Origin: Coriaria nepalensis
Lineage: Eukaryota > Streptophyta > Magnoliopsida > Cucurbitales > Coriariaceae
Direction of reading: 5' to 3'
DNA length: 64,000 bases
Assembly (NCBI GenBank): GCA_027186245.1
Contig: CP114486.1
Span: 2,790,001-2,854,000 of the forward strand
Shown here: one piece after another, positions 47,204 to 61,552 of the stretch
How the letters are laid out: every line of letters starts with the position of its first letter
Numbering within the stretch: position 1 is the stretch's first letter
Notes under the pieces: model-generated
Database searches by the model: none
What the model saw: the letters and a program-made list of their open reading frames with translations, nothing else
Told to the model about the DNA's origin: nothing
Program-made: the position numbers and the translations under genes

Positions 47204-48380
47204 TCAAGATGTGGCCCCCACACCAAGAAAGTCAATGAATGGTGCTGTAATGCTCTCACCGTGCATACTGTTCTCATATCTACTCTCTGTAAGTATTGAT
47301 GAACAATCGTCCCTGCTTATCCCAATATTGCTTTCAAAACCTAGTGGAAGAAAGATAAAAATAGTCAACACAACAATTACAGAAGATAGTAATGGGCTTT
47401 TTATCCATCTTTCAAAAAACATAATTGAAAAAACAAACAAACCATGGGATAAATCAAATGGTGTCTGTTGCTGGAATAACAAAGGACCCCTGTAATTGCT
47501 GTAATAAAGGCCACCATGAAATGGGAAAGAAGAGATCAGTGCAGCATTTCTGGCTTCTCCTTCATCCGGTGAGGATGATGACCTGCAAACAAAGCTATGG
47601 TTTTTCTGCATCTTCCTCCTAGAAGAAGCAGCATGAGCACTAGATTGTTCTCTATATTTTCTAGCCATAATAACATGCCAATAGTTTTTCACAGCATTAT
47701 CAGTTCTTCCGGGAAAAAGCCGAGCTATCATGGCCCACTTGTTACCATATATTCTTTGTGCTTCTATTAGCTTCTCCTCTTCTTCTTCACTAAATGCTCT
47801 CCTGTTTATCCTCGGGTCCAATTGGTTATACCATCTCAGCCTACAACTCTTCCCTTTTTTACACACCACATCGTCCACAAAAAGAAAAGGCTAGTTATAA
47901 ACAAATAATGGAACCACAAATATATATATATATATATATCGTACCGGATCTTCCTTGGAGCTTTTCTGCAATGAGGTTCCAGCTCTGAGGGCCGTAAAGC
48001 TCGACGAGTTGCTTAAGCTTTGTATCTTCTGCATGTTTCCAATGGCCTCTTGAGCATACCAGTTTAGCCTGCCTAGCAGTAGTACTAGTTCTGTCGTTAG
48101 GGTTTCTCACATTCTGATTTTCAGACATGATCATAGTCGTTTCATAATTTTCCTCAAAACGGCCGCCATGACTAGAAATGGAACCCTTTTCTTGATCATC
48201 AGAGCTAGTTGAGATAGTTAGATTGTTTGAGGTGCGATAATAATTATTACCTGAGAAGGGAAAAGTAGCCAAGAAAGCTCTCCCCCCGTCTTCCACCTGA
48301 TCATGAATGATGCAGCTGTTTGAGTTATGACTGTCATGAGAAGAGATTGATAAACCTAACATCTCCATTGAAGAAAACAA
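47204..48380 (-). CDS. MYB117: R2R3-MYB transcription factor, MYB105/MYB117 (LOF) group
   Basis: Three exons read leftward: 48380-47945, 47853-47443 and 47340-47204, about 327 residues. R2 (about residues 110-160) has [35 protein letters not shown]3 follows with [37 protein letters not shown] and [14 protein letters not shown]. Tryptophan spacing is normal, with Phe replacing the first R3 tryptophan as usual. The C-terminus ends in [12 protein letters not shown], a tail I associate with this subgroup. LATERAL ORGAN FUSION1/2 (MYB117/MYB105) control organ separation and meristem boundaries. The second intron (47442-47341, 102 nt) has no stop and is a multiple of three, so retaining it would add 34 mostly hydrophobic residues. 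A second possible start (MEML) lies four codons downstream of the one chosen. Confidence 0.92.
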
Positions 48381-51300
48381 GGAGAAGCAGAGGAAGAAGG
48401 TGAGACCCAGTCTATCTATTTGTATATCATGTAAATCTTATTACATGGCTATGCCTTTATTAACTGGTTCCCTCCTCCAGTCTGAGTCTCTGACATATAA
48501 CTTATTTTGATGACATGATTTTTTGCTGTTGCAGCAGACATGACAAAATTTCCATTTTTTCTGTTGGAAAAAGGAACTTAAGAACAAAATAATAAAGAAA
48601 ACCAAAGAAGGAAAAGGAAAAATACGTATGCTGCAACGTCTTAGTTGATGGCAATAAAACTGGGGCGGATTATATCATGCCTAGCCCCTCCTTACTTATT
48701 TATGTCCTTATATTTTCTATCGATTAATTTTATAATTATTATGTCAAAAAAAAAAAAATATTATATCTTATTTTTATATAGATATCAAATGTAAAATGAT
48801 AAAAAATATTATTTATATTCTCTTTCTTTTTCTTTTTCTTTTTCATTTAAAAAATTAAAAGTAATTTCTTTCTTTTTTTTTTCTTTCTCCTTCAAATAAA
48901 TTTAATAGACTTTTTTTTTTAATTCAATTTTGATTGACTCTTTTATTAATTTTTAATCCAATTTTCTTCATTTATGAAGCTTGAATATGTAAAAAAGGCA
49001 AAGAAGAGTATGAATAATTGGGTTCTATTCCGGTATGAGTTTCCGATTCAAACTGAGTTCTCGATTCAGAATGTAGTTACAATGTACGTCATTCTATACT
49101 AATAATTCGAGCTAGATCGAAAACTCAGACTGACTATTTGGTTTATATCGAGAATTCAGATCATAAAAAATCCAGTGATTTCATTTTCACGTTAGTAAGC
49201 TTCATAAATAGAGAAAATTGGATTGGAAATTAATAAAGGAGAGGGTAAAAATTTGATTAAAGAATAATCTACTCTATTTATTTGAAAGAGAAAGAAAACA
49301 AAAAAATAGGGGTTCTTATCAGTTGTTGAGCGAAAGAGAAAAAGGAGGAGGGAAAATAAATAATAAATGGTATATAATACTCTCTCTTATTTTTACTTTT
49401 AATGTGACAATCATAAAGTTAATTAGATAAGGATGAACGACTGAGATTTGGAGATATAAACAGACAAAAAGAGTTACGACATGATGAAATTCGCTCCCAA
49501 TAAAACTTGGTTAGTTCATCATTACATTACTACCTAGTGCAACATATATTTTGTGTCATGTCATGCCATGCCATGTCCTCAAGTTTGATCAACTAAACTA
49601 AATTCAATTGACAAGATGGAGACATTTATTTTGCTATGGGGGCTATCTATTCAGACTATTTAGGAGTGGATTCAATCACTGTAAGCTCCCTCCATGTATG
49701 TCAATGTAATAATATCTTAGCCATTATTCATTTTGATCCAAATATTAGAAAATTATCACTTGATAAGAAATATAATAAAAATAGAAGTCGGTTGAAATAC
49801 AACTAATTAAAAAGTTGTATTTCTTTATAGTTGCAACTAACCTCTCTTATTTTATTTGAAAGTTGATGAATTATAGTAACCATTACACCTTATCTGAATC
49901 TAAAATATGAATATGAAATTTAGAGACTGATATGCGATCTGAATATATAATTTGAATATAAAATTTGGAAATTGATATTCGATCTATGGGCGGAAACTTA
50001 GATGGAGTTCCCTGTCCACACCGAGTTCTCGATTCTAACAGAAATTTATTTGGAGACCACTATTTGATATGTAGATAGGAACTCAAATGGAATTTTATGT
50101 CCAAACATAAATATGTTTGTGTTTGAGTTCTCGACATGTCAGTTTGTGGTCTATGACCAAGATCACATGTCGATGTGTATAGAGATTCAGACTCAGACCA
50201 ATAGATATTATATTATATTAGATATCGGTTTAGGAAGGAAGAAAAAGTTATCGGTCTATGAAGAAAAATGAAGAAATCGATTTGGGAAGGAAGATAAAGA
50301 ACTTGGTCTAGAAAGAAAACTCGGTCCGTGAATGAATAAATTAAATTCAGTTCAGAAAAAGTAAAATATATCGATTTGGGAAATGAGTTCGGTTTTTGAA
50401 CGAAGAAATTGGATTCGGTATATAAAAATAAAAAACTCAGTCTGAAAGTGATTTTTGCGTATTGCATAAAAGAAAAAAATTTTAATTTGTTAAATATCTT
50501 ATACGGTTTGCATATTAATTATGTAAATTTTAATATTAATATAAGTGATTTTTAAAATGGTATATATTTTAATTATTAAATTTAAAATAATAAATAAAAT
50601 TTATACACAAAAATAAATAAAAATATTAAAATAAAAATTGAACGTACTTTATGTTTATCTAAAATATAATTTATGCATTTTTTATAATGAAATATAAATG
50701 ATGAGAAAAAACGATTAAAGTCACATTATTACAGATAAATTTAAAATATTAAATAAATAACTTGAACTCAAAATAATCCCAAAAAATTATTTCAGTACTA
50801 AAACAATCCCTATGGTCCTATCTAAGCCTGCTTTGATAATTGATCACGTCAACCTAAGAGGGAAGAAGGGGGCTCTAATCTAAAGGCTAAGAGTTAGCTG
50901 ATTTTAAAACGTCATTTCAAAACTAATTGAGTTCTGTAACAGTTTTAAAAGCTTTTCTGATTTGATTTCTTATCAATCAATCCTCTCCGATTGATCGATC
51001 CCTCACCTGTTTTCTTTGTTTCTATTAATTAAGACATAAACCATTAATTCTTAACCTTGTTTTATCATCAAACTAATTTCTCTAATAACTTGTATTAAGA
51101 AAAAATCATCATCATTAACTACACACCTTATACAGTATAGCATACAATTAATTTCCAGTTAAAAGGAATGTCCTTGCACTGAATTTCCTTCAAGATCTTT
51201 CGAGATTTTGGATCCACGTGCTTACGATTTACTTCAAATATAAGAAAATAAGTTATGTAAATAAATTTTTAGACGTTTTTCATTAAATATTTGTCATAGC

Positions 51301-51894
51301 TAGTCTTAACAGAAATGTACTACTACTTGCTGAGTGAGTGCTGAGTGCTGAGTGTTGATCGATCAGACTAAAAAAAAACTTTGAACACATTTGCACTCCT
51401 CACTTGTTTATATAGTAGTGATACAAATACAAATATACGAGGCCTAGGGAATAGAACCTAATTAGTATAGAGTACCATACCCCTTACAAGGGACACTGCC
51501 TCACATCACCCTCTAAAAATGTTTTTACCAGGGTGCATACAGTGCAGCACGTAGGGCCCAATCTCTAAATGAGGCAAACAGATAGTGTGATGATTTCCAT
51601 CAATTCAGTCCCCTAGTTTTCCTGCATGCGTTTGGATTATAATTACGGTTCAGGTTTCTGGCTATCTAGGGTGATGACAAATGACAACGGCATTTAATAT
51701 GGGGCCATTATATATATATATATATATATGTTTGTATTATATACGCATGCATGCAACTTATCTGCAACAAAAAATCATTAACGTACGTTTATTTGATGTC
51801 ATGATATTTGTACAGATTTTCTAAACGCCAAAAAGATGAACTGCAGTCTAGAATCAGTAGACTGTATATCAGCTTGTAGTTCGTGCATTTTGTT

Positions 51895-51925
<31 letters not shown>

Positions 51926-53403
51926 TATATTAGGCGGTGAATGTGATAAATAGTGTGGCAAAATGGGTCCAAATTTTAGGGAGAAGAAGACCAGAGTCTT
52001 GAAGAGTTGTAAGAAGATGAGAGCGATGGATTAGTTATGAGACAGGACAGCTAGCTGGTGCAGCAGCGAAAATATGTACATATTTAAAGCTAGAGGACAA
52101 GTAATGATTCAGTGAATCGATCACAACTCGATCATGGTCTAAGATACTAAATCATCACTAAATCCAGTTTTGACATGACATGCATGCAGAAAAAATCTAT
52201 ACCAATTAAATTCCTGTCTCTTCTATGTATATATATAGATCTCTACCACCATGGTCATCGTGCAATGCATGCCACGCAATGCGTGCTACCTGTTATTTCC
52301 TTGTAAGTAATTATTTAATGCAATAAATTATCAAAATTAATCATTCCGACTTCGCACGTGCGTCATTTGCAGTAGTGAATTAATTGTTCTAATATATATA
52401 TATATATATAGTAGTGGTGAAACTTGTGAATCGGGGAAAGCTTGCATTACCTCTCTGTCCTATGTCATCATGGAAACCTACTTATCAAGAATCCGTATCT
52501 GCGACTTGGTGTTTTTTTTGGTGATCGAGTGACTTTTAATGGAGATTGGTGATAGACCATTTATTCACTTTTTTGTCAACTCAATTTCAAAATGTCTTCC
52601 AGGCGTAATTTTAGCCAACCTGGTCACGAAAAAGTTTGGCAAAGACAATATAGCTGTCCACTTGCCTTTACTACAATACAACCAGGTTTCAAATGTTTGA
52701 AACTTATAGGAGGATGTCGACCAGATCAAAATTCTCAATAATAATCATTTGACTATAATTACTAATTAGAAGATCTAAGTCGTTGTTAGTCATGTAATTT
52801 ACTTAGGTTTTCTATATAATTATATGAGGTCATAAGTCTCTAAGAAACTAGCTAGCAAACCTGAACATGAACCTTTCAACTTCTTCTTCTAGCTTGCTAA
52901 TCAATGCAGACCAAAACATACTAAAAGAAAGATATCTATCGCCTGTAAAATGTATATTACCATTCGGCCCCGAATTGACCGACAAATCATGTATCGAGCG
53001 ATAGACAACCCCATTCTTCTTTGTGTAAAAAATGAATCAAGATAAATTTGTGTAAAAATGAATTATATTAGATTACAAATAGAATATAGTCAACTGACGT
53101 GGAATGGATCCTGATTCTGAGTAGAACTCTCTATAGTCTATACAAGGAGGGCAAGTACAAAACTACAAAGTACAAATATCTCTCTCTCAGTTAAAAGCAT
53201 ACCTATTCTAGTACTGGTTTGATATAGGCACCTAAAATATATCCCTCAATCTTACAACAACGTGGAAACAACACCTTAATTTCTATTTCGCCCCCATATA
53301 TCAACCCTTTGTCAGACTCTTTCAATCCCAATTAGTAGTTGGAATTGATTTTGAAAAATTACAGGGGTTCAAAGAATTTGGAAGAAACACTTGCTTAATT
53401 TAC
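48381..53403. other. 5-kb intergenic region between the MYB and GALT1 genes
   Basis: No gene is supported on either strand. Contents: the MYB promoter, pyrimidine tracts (48810-48890), a purine-rich stretch with loosely repeated GG(T/A)TTCGGT / GAGTTCTCGATT-like words (49020-50460), AT microsatellites (51713-51729, 51896-51924, 52396-52410) and the GAGTGCT repeat at 51332-51356. Large upstream spacers are common for developmental MYB genes, so distal control elements are possible but not visible as motifs. Confidence 0.55.
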
Positions 53404-56400
53404 TTATCGTTTGCTATTGCAGCATTTAGCACCGGTCCCATCTTGTAGTTTCTGCCAAAGACACAGCATCTCTCTCGGACCTTGGTAGTGGGCAACAACA
53501 TAGTTGTCCTTACAACCTTCATTATGTATTCGCTCATCCGTTTCGTACCGAACTTTTAAACCTCCCTTCTTCAAGTCTGCAATCCAGATGCCCATTGCCA
53601 CATCTTCAAGCTTGAACATCTGCCGTATACAGCACAATTTGTTTAGATTGATAAAAATAGGTGGCTTTAGGGTCCATTAAATCATAACACTCCTGGTTAG
53701 GATTAAAATCCAATCCGGCCAACAAAGTAGAAATCTAGGTTATCTCAATCCAGAGAAAGTGAAGTTTGCCAAAAATCCAGTTTTCGGAAAATCTTAGTTT
53801 AAGACTCTAATTATGCACCTTAATGGGCAATAGAAGTGAAAGATATGCAAAGAAACTTGCAAGTACAGAGTTGAAGATAGTGAATTTCTTGAAGTACCTT
53901 TAAACGGCCTTCTTTGTGCCTCTTTGAGATTGCCTTTGCTATGTCACGGGATACCACATAGCCAGGACCATGGGCCCAAACTGGATAAGTATCTTCAGGC
54001 CATTCCTTCATAGTTCAAGGGTTGAACACATAAATGGATTGGAAAGGAAAACATTATTTTTAGGAACAAACGACAGTCTAAAGTGCCACATTGTATTTAA
54101 CCTATAAGCATTAAGCAAGAAGTAGACAATGAATATTTTTAAACCATACAATCGTATGGTCATATTGGTAAATTCTGTTTATGTACCCAAAAAAAAACAC
54201 TTGCAATTGAACTTAGTGTTTGTTGCAACCATAAACATAAAATTCTGAATGAAATTATTTATGACGGAGAAATTACTGTTGGAGAATTACCTCTTGGCTA
54301 ATGAACCACTTGCTATCGGGATTTCGATGAGGTCGGGAATCTGAGTTAATGAGTCCATAGAGCAATCCCTTAGGTGAATTGATCCTCTTTAAAGAAGCTA
54401 ATACCTCATCCACACGAACAAATGCATCATCATCAGTCTTCATCACATATTTTGCTGAAGCAACTTCTGCCTGTTAGGCAGATAATGTCAGTTAATGCAA
54501 GAGAAGAATATCTCCAAGTATAAAGAGAGGACAAAATTTTACCCCGAATACACAGATGGCTAACGTTTTCCAGGTGATAAGGCTGTAATAATCGACAAAA
54601 GGCATTAGCTGTATGTCTCCATATGTTCGTGCCTCTTCCCATATTTCCTCATTCACTATTTGGTTTTTATGCTGCAACAAACCACAAACTCGATAAATAC
54701 TACAGCAATGCCCTCAATACCTTTTTGTAAGAGTACAAAAGTTAGTAAAGTAAATAATATAAACCCTGAAGAACAAAAGTTCAAGAAGCCTAAAGGATGC
54801 ATTGAGTGAGACTTTGCCAATGAGTCCGCTCACATTAGTCAATAATCTTTATAAGAACCTCAATTAATTTTAGCCAAAAGCATTTTGACCAACCTCTATG
54901 ATCATAAAGTTGGTTGAAGGCAAAACATCCGTAACCAAGGAGATCCATCCATCAGATAGCTAGATTACAAGAATTCTACACATCCTATGCTCTTATATGG
55001 ATATTTTCTTCCCATGCTATAGGGATGTTAAAGACAATGAACAACGAAGAATAAATTAAAAGCTTACCAGCCCAACAAAAAAGCGCACTGCAACTGAACC
55101 TGACTGCACTGCAGCATACTGCATCCATGTTCTTCGAACAGCCATCCGTTGTTTAAAATTATTGGCATTGGAGAAGACACCTATGACAAGCTCTAATTGT
55201 TTATGAGGCGATAAGGGAGCTGCTTTAAGTGCTTCTAAATTAGGTATATGATCTGAGTCTTCTGATGTAGGTAAACCACTGGCGAGAGCAGAAATTAGTT
55301 TCAAGTCTCCAGAAATCCTTGCTTCACTAACCAGCCATGGTTCCAAAGACTGTAAACGTAACCAGCAAAGACAACATATAGACTCAGAGAATGAGGTATT
55401 GATCCAAGATCATCGTGAAACCAAAGGGAGCAAGAAGAGGAAAAATTACTTCACGATAAGCAAAGGATGTTATGTGCTTTCCATCAACAGTCATCTGAAT
55501 TCCGTCCAACCCCACTCTTATTGTTGCTACAAATGGATAACCTAGTTGGAAAGGGAAAGATGTTTTTGTTTTGGAATTCCCTTTTTTCACTGGCTCTGAA
55601 CTGTTGCTATGCACATTGGAGAGGGAAAGACGAATGTCAGTTTTGCCCACAATCTTGTTGCACTGATCCAACTCATCCACTATCATATAAAATCAAAAGA
55701 GTTAACAGAAATTGGGGTAGAGAGAGAGTATTGTTAAACATGCTGTTCACTGAAAGTAAGACAAACTGTTGCTGCAACCAGGAACTTAGAGGTATAAATG
55801 ATTGTGATAACTAGATACAGGAGGTAATTGCACAACATGCTGTTCCGTGAAATTTATAAACCAATCATCACCAAATTTTAAGAAATCTAGATGTGTATTA
55901 GTGATAGTAACTATCAGACACAGCACATTTACAGACATTAGATTTTAAATTTAGAGCATAAAGATGATGCCATCAATCAATAAGTTTTACTGAAATTGAA
56001 ATAATGGTTTTTTTAGGTAACTGCAACACAAATGGAATACATAAAGGGCAACATTTAAAACACATACGAAACATAGTTTTATCTTGAAACCACAATAAAA
56101 TCGATCAAAAGAGTATTATGAGACACTCAATTACCTTTCTTAATTTTATCAGGAGTAGGAGATGGACAACGCTCCTCTTCACCCCAATCATGAGCACCCG
56201 TCCATGTGTTTTGGACAATTACAGGGTCCTCTGTTAGCTTATCACCTTGAAGCCTAACATTGTAATGCAAGACAATGGGTGGATCGGGCTCCCCAGGAAT
56301 TGGTTCCCCTGTCAAGTCAATCCGGAAATTACCAAGAAGCCCGTTAGGAATGCCAATAATTGTAATGGAAGAACCTTGACTAAGGCCACAGGGAAATTGA

Positions 56401-56888
56401 AGCTTATGACTGCTACTGTCCAAATCTGTGGCGTTCATTATATTAAGGAAATGAGGACATTGTTTCCCTTTTGCTCTTCCAGGTGAACTCTCATTTGTAA
56501 GCCTTTGCTCTTCGATAGAAGCAAAAAGACTATTCCATGCACCACCAGCTTCCTTTATAGCCTCTACTGCATTAGGCATGTGCTGGGCAAGATTAATTAA
56601 CTGCTTCAAATGGTTCCAAGTCTGTAAAGAACGCTGCTCATCAGCAGTTACATTCCTCCAAGCAAAGAGACTGGAAACAATGGCGTCAGCAGAAATCACT
56701 TGAGTGATATTCTCTGGATTATAAACTGCAGGTGCGACTGCAGCATTGACCCATTGAAGAGAATTAGTAAAATTGGAGATGGAATTTGTGAAATAACTCT
56801 CCGTGATTGGATTTTTCATGAAACCATATCTCAGGACCAGTACCATAAACAAGGATGCAATTACAACACCACCATAAAATTTCTTCAT
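53404..56888 (-). CDS. GALT1: Beta-1,3-galactosyltransferase with a galectin domain, GALT1 type (GT31)
   Basis: Seven exons read leftward: 56888-56135, 55679-55450, 55349-55068, 54671-54543, 54470-54291, 54005-53898 and 53619-53404, all phase-consistent, about 632 residues. A short cytoplasmic end and one transmembrane helix (about residues 6-22, [14 protein letters not shown]) mark a type II Golgi protein. A stem follows, then a galectin-like carbohydrate-binding domain (about 160-330, with [19 protein letters not shown] and a region ending [13 protein letters not shown]). The GT31 catalytic domain has [31 protein letters not shown] with the metal-binding acidic triplet at about 478-480, [16 protein letters not shown] and [14 protein letters not shown]1 adds beta-1,3-galactose to N-glycans to make Lewis-a. 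Related enzymes (GALT2-6) act on hydroxyproline of arabinogalactan proteins. I choose GALT1 partly because MYB117 and an RNase T2 gene flank it, as at At1g26810 (from memory). Confidence 0.93.
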
Positions 56889-58960
56889 GTTGGTGATAAC
56901 ACACGTGCATCAACTCTGAACGCAAATTCCACAGTAAGTGTTGATAAGAAAACCAAAATACCACCAGTTCGAAATCATCACTAGCATGCTTCGAATTAAC
57001 TTTTCAAGATAGAGGATCATCACTACCATCGTGTATGCATGTCATTTTGTCTAGCTTGAGAAATAAATTCCCAAGTGATCAGAGTCCCTGGAAATCCAGA
57101 AGTCGTCAAGTATCAGTTGAGATTATCATATCAAACCCAGATTCATATGAACAGTTCTGTATAATTCATGACAATTTGATTGAGAGGTAATTGTATTCAG
57201 ACATGAAACCATCTGTTCAAGGAAAAATTAAAAAGCTTGCACAACAGAAGGTTTGATTAATGGTCAACAGCATTACCAAGGATGAAAAATACTGTCTTCC
57301 ATTCATTTGTAAGAGATGAATATTTAAGTCACTTAAGAAGCATTTTTAAAAGCACATACACTACTTGAATAACATAAATATAAAGAAGATGGCAAACGTT
57401 AGCCATTGTTTTCGTTTCTCTATCAGAATGGACACTAGAACTGACCAGAGTTAGAATACAGTCATCGTAGTGAATAACTTGGAGAAAATTGAACATTTCT
57501 ACAGACTATAAGAATCCCAATCAATGATTAACTATTCCTCAATTTCAGCAAACCCTACCATCTGAATTCAAGAGGATAGTCTTATAAGAAATATATTCCT
57601 TTTCCACTCTCAACAATTGCTGTCTTTAATACCTCTTTTTTTCTTCATAATAAGCCGAAAGGATGTCAATGGGTATCCAAGTTACGAGTCAATAATCCCT
57701 ATATATTCACCAAACAATCAGAAAAGAGGAATAAATTACATGTCTTTCAAATGTTTCTTATTTTCCTCAGCAAAATAAAAATCCTGAAGGTTAGTGTTGT
57801 AATTAAGAAAGTACAACTTAACAAACAAGAAGACTTTAGTAGCAGGCAGCAATAACTTATTTTTCAAGGAATTCATCCTCATCCACCTACCTCACCAATT
57901 GATAATGTAGAAAAATATTAAAGGAAATGAAAACACTAGAGACTGAAGCAATACAAGCAGCAACTCATGCTTGAAGTTTCAACTTAGAAGACGTGTCTAG
58001 AGTTGAACAAGTCAAGGTGAATTTCATTATCTGAATATCTAATACTGTTAAATTAAATTTTGGTGTAGCCGTTCACACGTCCTTATTTCCTGTAAATAAA
58101 TATTAGAAAGAAATTCCGTTGCTTGATTTGACCGCAAAACTTCATCACCACCAGCAATGGAAAGGACCAAAAAGAAAAGAGCGAATTAACAAAAGCTCAA
58201 AGAATTCAAAATAACAATTTACTTACTAGAAAAAAGTAGCGAGTTGATATTGCGTTTTTGGTGTTCAAAAAATAAAAAATAAAAAAAATCGCACTTGCTC
58301 GAGTCGGTCGACCTGTTCAACTTGCTTGAATTGAGTTTTTTCATTCATTCCTCATTTGTTCCAAAATTAAAAACGTAAATTAAAGAAAATACAACTAATG
58401 AAGCGAAGTTGAGAAAATCAGAGAATCATCTGTATAGACTAGACTGTATTCGCTAATTTTCTCGGATTCCAAACAGAACAAAATTCAAGCAAAGCAAAGC
58501 TACTCGACAGATCCAAACGAAGTTCACCAAATAAAGACGGCATCCATGGAAAATAATAGCTTAAGAAATCAAATCTGACAAAGAAGAACAAAGTAAAGGA
58601 GAAACATCAACCGAGCAAAACACGGAAGTTCACGCCGAGCTTAGAAACTAAGAAATCCTAAAATTAAATGCTAAGCACACAATGATAAGCTTAATTTGCA
58701 CAGCAGAAGTAAATGCTTTCAAGTAGAAGTAAATGCTTTCAAGTATTAAGTAAAGAGAAAACAGAAGAAAAGTTACCTCAAGATATGTAGATAGAAAAAT
58801 AAAGAAACAGACAATTCTCTCCGGAAGAATGCCGAGAAAGTGAAGGAAAATCGTCGAGAAAATTTCGAAGACGAAGTAGAATAAGAAACTGATCGATCAG
58901 CGTCGTCTGAACTTCCAGCTTTTCAAGTCGTCGCGGAACGGTGGGAAAACTTATACCGAA
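56889..58960 (-). other. 5' UTR with a long leader intron of the GALT1 gene
   Basis: A leader exon ends at 58777 (CTTGAG followed by gtaact) and a plausible acceptor TGCGTTCAG places the second leader exon at 56915, giving a UTR intron of about 1.86 kb. It contains a 20-bp unit repeated in tandem at 58704-58743 (AGAAGTAAATGCTTTCAAGT). No other gene is seen. The acceptor choice is uncertain. Confidence 0.5.
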
Positions 58961-59087
58961 TCGAGTGATTCGAGATTTTTTTTTTTTTTTTTTTCTTTCT
59001 TTCGCTCTAATTTTTATGTCCTTTGAGAGTTCTAAGAAGTAATAAGAAGTTAATGGACAAAATTATAACAAGATTTAAAATTTAAAA

Positions 59088-59135
<48 letters not shown>

Positions 59136-60847
59136 AAAAAACAGATAATAATAGTCGAGGCCTAGGCGTTTAAGTTGACTAACTTTAATTTATCTTCTGG
59201 ATCTTAGATTAAGATTCACTAAATAAACCAGCTTAAGCAATAGGTGGACTCAGAGGTTTTCCATTAATACAATTAGATCCCTTGTGATTTATGAAATTAC
59301 AAGTTTTTTTATTTTATTTTTAATATTTATGTTTAATGTAAATAAAATAATATTTATTTTTTTATGAGAATAATGTTTTATGAATTTTGAATTATATGTT
59401 TTTACTTTTCAAATTTAATAATTTATTTATATTTATATTTTAAAAAAATTAGATGATATATTTATTTATTTATTTCACTAAAATTTTTATTTAAAATCTT
59501 TAAATATTGTAACTTTACTATTATCTTTTCAATTTAACTCAACAAAATAAGCATTTTTTGAGTTTAAAATATTTTTTTTATATTTTTAAATCAACATTAG
59601 AGTGTATGCTTTTTAAAACTAATCATGATTCTAAGTACTTATTAATATTTATATATATATATATATATTTATAAAAACTAAAAATAAAATACCCATTACA
59701 AGTCCAAATATCGTTATTAGTATCAGAAAAATTGGAATCAGAATCAATATCGTCATATTTCAATTCCTACAAAATTTTTAACCACCTCTATATTCACAAG
59801 TAGAAATGCAATAGAATTTTAAATATTTAGAAACAAGCTCTCTAAAATTGATGTATTATTTAAGTAAATAATGAAATCATATTAGCATTAAATAAGATTA
59901 AAGACATTTTCATATTTACTTTATTTATTATATATATATATATATTTATATATTTAAAAAAAAACTTATAATTGAACAAGTTAATAAAATAAAATAAAAT
60001 AAAAATTATTACGAAATATTAGTTGATTTAGAAGTTGTAGCATGCGACGTGTCAATATCTTCCGCTCTTTCTTACCCGCTTCCTCGTTTGATTTTTCTTC
60101 TTACCTTTTACTTTTCTTTTCTTTTTTTCCCCAGTAAAACGACAAGAGAGTATATATATGTAAGATAATACATTACAAAATACAAACTATATAGTATATT
60201 ATTGATTTCTGATATATGACTTTTTGGAAAATAAAGAAGAGGCCAGGTAGGGGCGGTAATAATTATACATGGAAACAGCCAAAGTTATTAAGATAAGAAG
60301 TTGCTTTCTTTCTATTATGAAGTATGAACCAATATATGTTCCTACAATGCTTACAAATCTCAACTCATTGAGGGGTAAAAACGTAAAATTAAAGTTTCAT
60401 TTATGAGTTGTCACAATAAATTTTCAGATGAATACGAAATATATATATATTTATTTATTTATTTAAAAAAAATTATTAATTTATACACACAAAATGATTT
60501 AATTTATTGTCGTTCGAAACAAGGTGAATTAATAACAGTCTCGACAGTTGTGCATAGAGTTCTTTTATAACGCATGCATGTTCTGTCTTTTTAGGTATAT
60601 ATGTATGTAAAAATTCCTGTTAGAACAAAATTCCGTTCACAAATGATATATTGAGATGAAAGATGCTTTTGTTGAATACAGACGTGAAAAGCTAAGTATT
60701 GATTATCATATACAGGGTAATTAATAATAGAAGGTGACACATTCTTCAAAGTTCAAACATGAGATACATGCCAAACATATACATATATATATTATATATA
60801 TTATGATTAGTTGCATATTAATGAGATGTCGGGTAATATTCACATTA

Positions 60848-60851
<4 letters not shown>

Positions 60852-60891
<40 letters not shown>
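60852..60891. repeat. (TA)20 microsatellite
   Basis: Perfect TA dinucleotide run of about 40 bp in intergenic DNA. The length is probably polymorphic. Confidence 0.95.
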
Positions 60892-60893
<2 letters not shown>

Positions 60894-61552
60894 ACGTGTC
60901 GAGACTAGGTGAGGGTTGAGAGTTGAGGAGACAGTTGATGTTACGACAAGAGAGCCTGTTTAGAAGTGAACTTAGGGTAAATTTGTGAATATAAATAAAT
61001 TAGAATCCGGCTAAACTTGATTTAGTAAAAGCTTTGAAAGGTTCAACGGAAGTTTAATTCTAAATCAATATTGCAAAATTGGACGGGCCATAATGAATTA
61101 GGCAATTTGAACAATAATAGTTAACAAATCAATTGGGCTTAGTAGTAAGAAAAGCATAACAATCGACAACCCAACTAATTAGTTCTAACCATACGGAGGG
61201 GCTTATTGGGCTCTTAGTTAGCAAATCACAAATATTTCATAACAATCTAGAATAGTCGTAGAGTATTATAAGTCATAGAATAATACCTCGTAAGCTGTAT
61301 TCATCGACCGGTTAAAATGTGCCAGTTTTCCATTGCCCATGTTTAATTATTGGCTTCTGGAAACGATGTCTTGGCCTATCTTTATTGGTTTGTTCCTAAA
61401 TAATGTTGATTATGCGCCAAATCCAGGCACGAACTATTTATTAATGCCCTTTACCCAACTTTCCCGACCTTATTCCATGAGTTACGTATCTCAAGACTCA
61501 AAGTGTCGTGGTTCCTAAATATCGTCGATCGTGTGCCAATGTTTGGTCGGTG

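Noticed and set aside
49020..50460. Loosely repeated GAGTTCTCGATT / TCGGT words
   Set aside because: Copies are too divergent and irregular to define a repeat unit or element boundary by eye.
52240..52310. Possible microRNA hairpin around GCAATGCATGCCACGCAATGCG
   Set aside because: Short self-complementary GCATGC words but no extended stem and no known mature miRNA sequence recognised.
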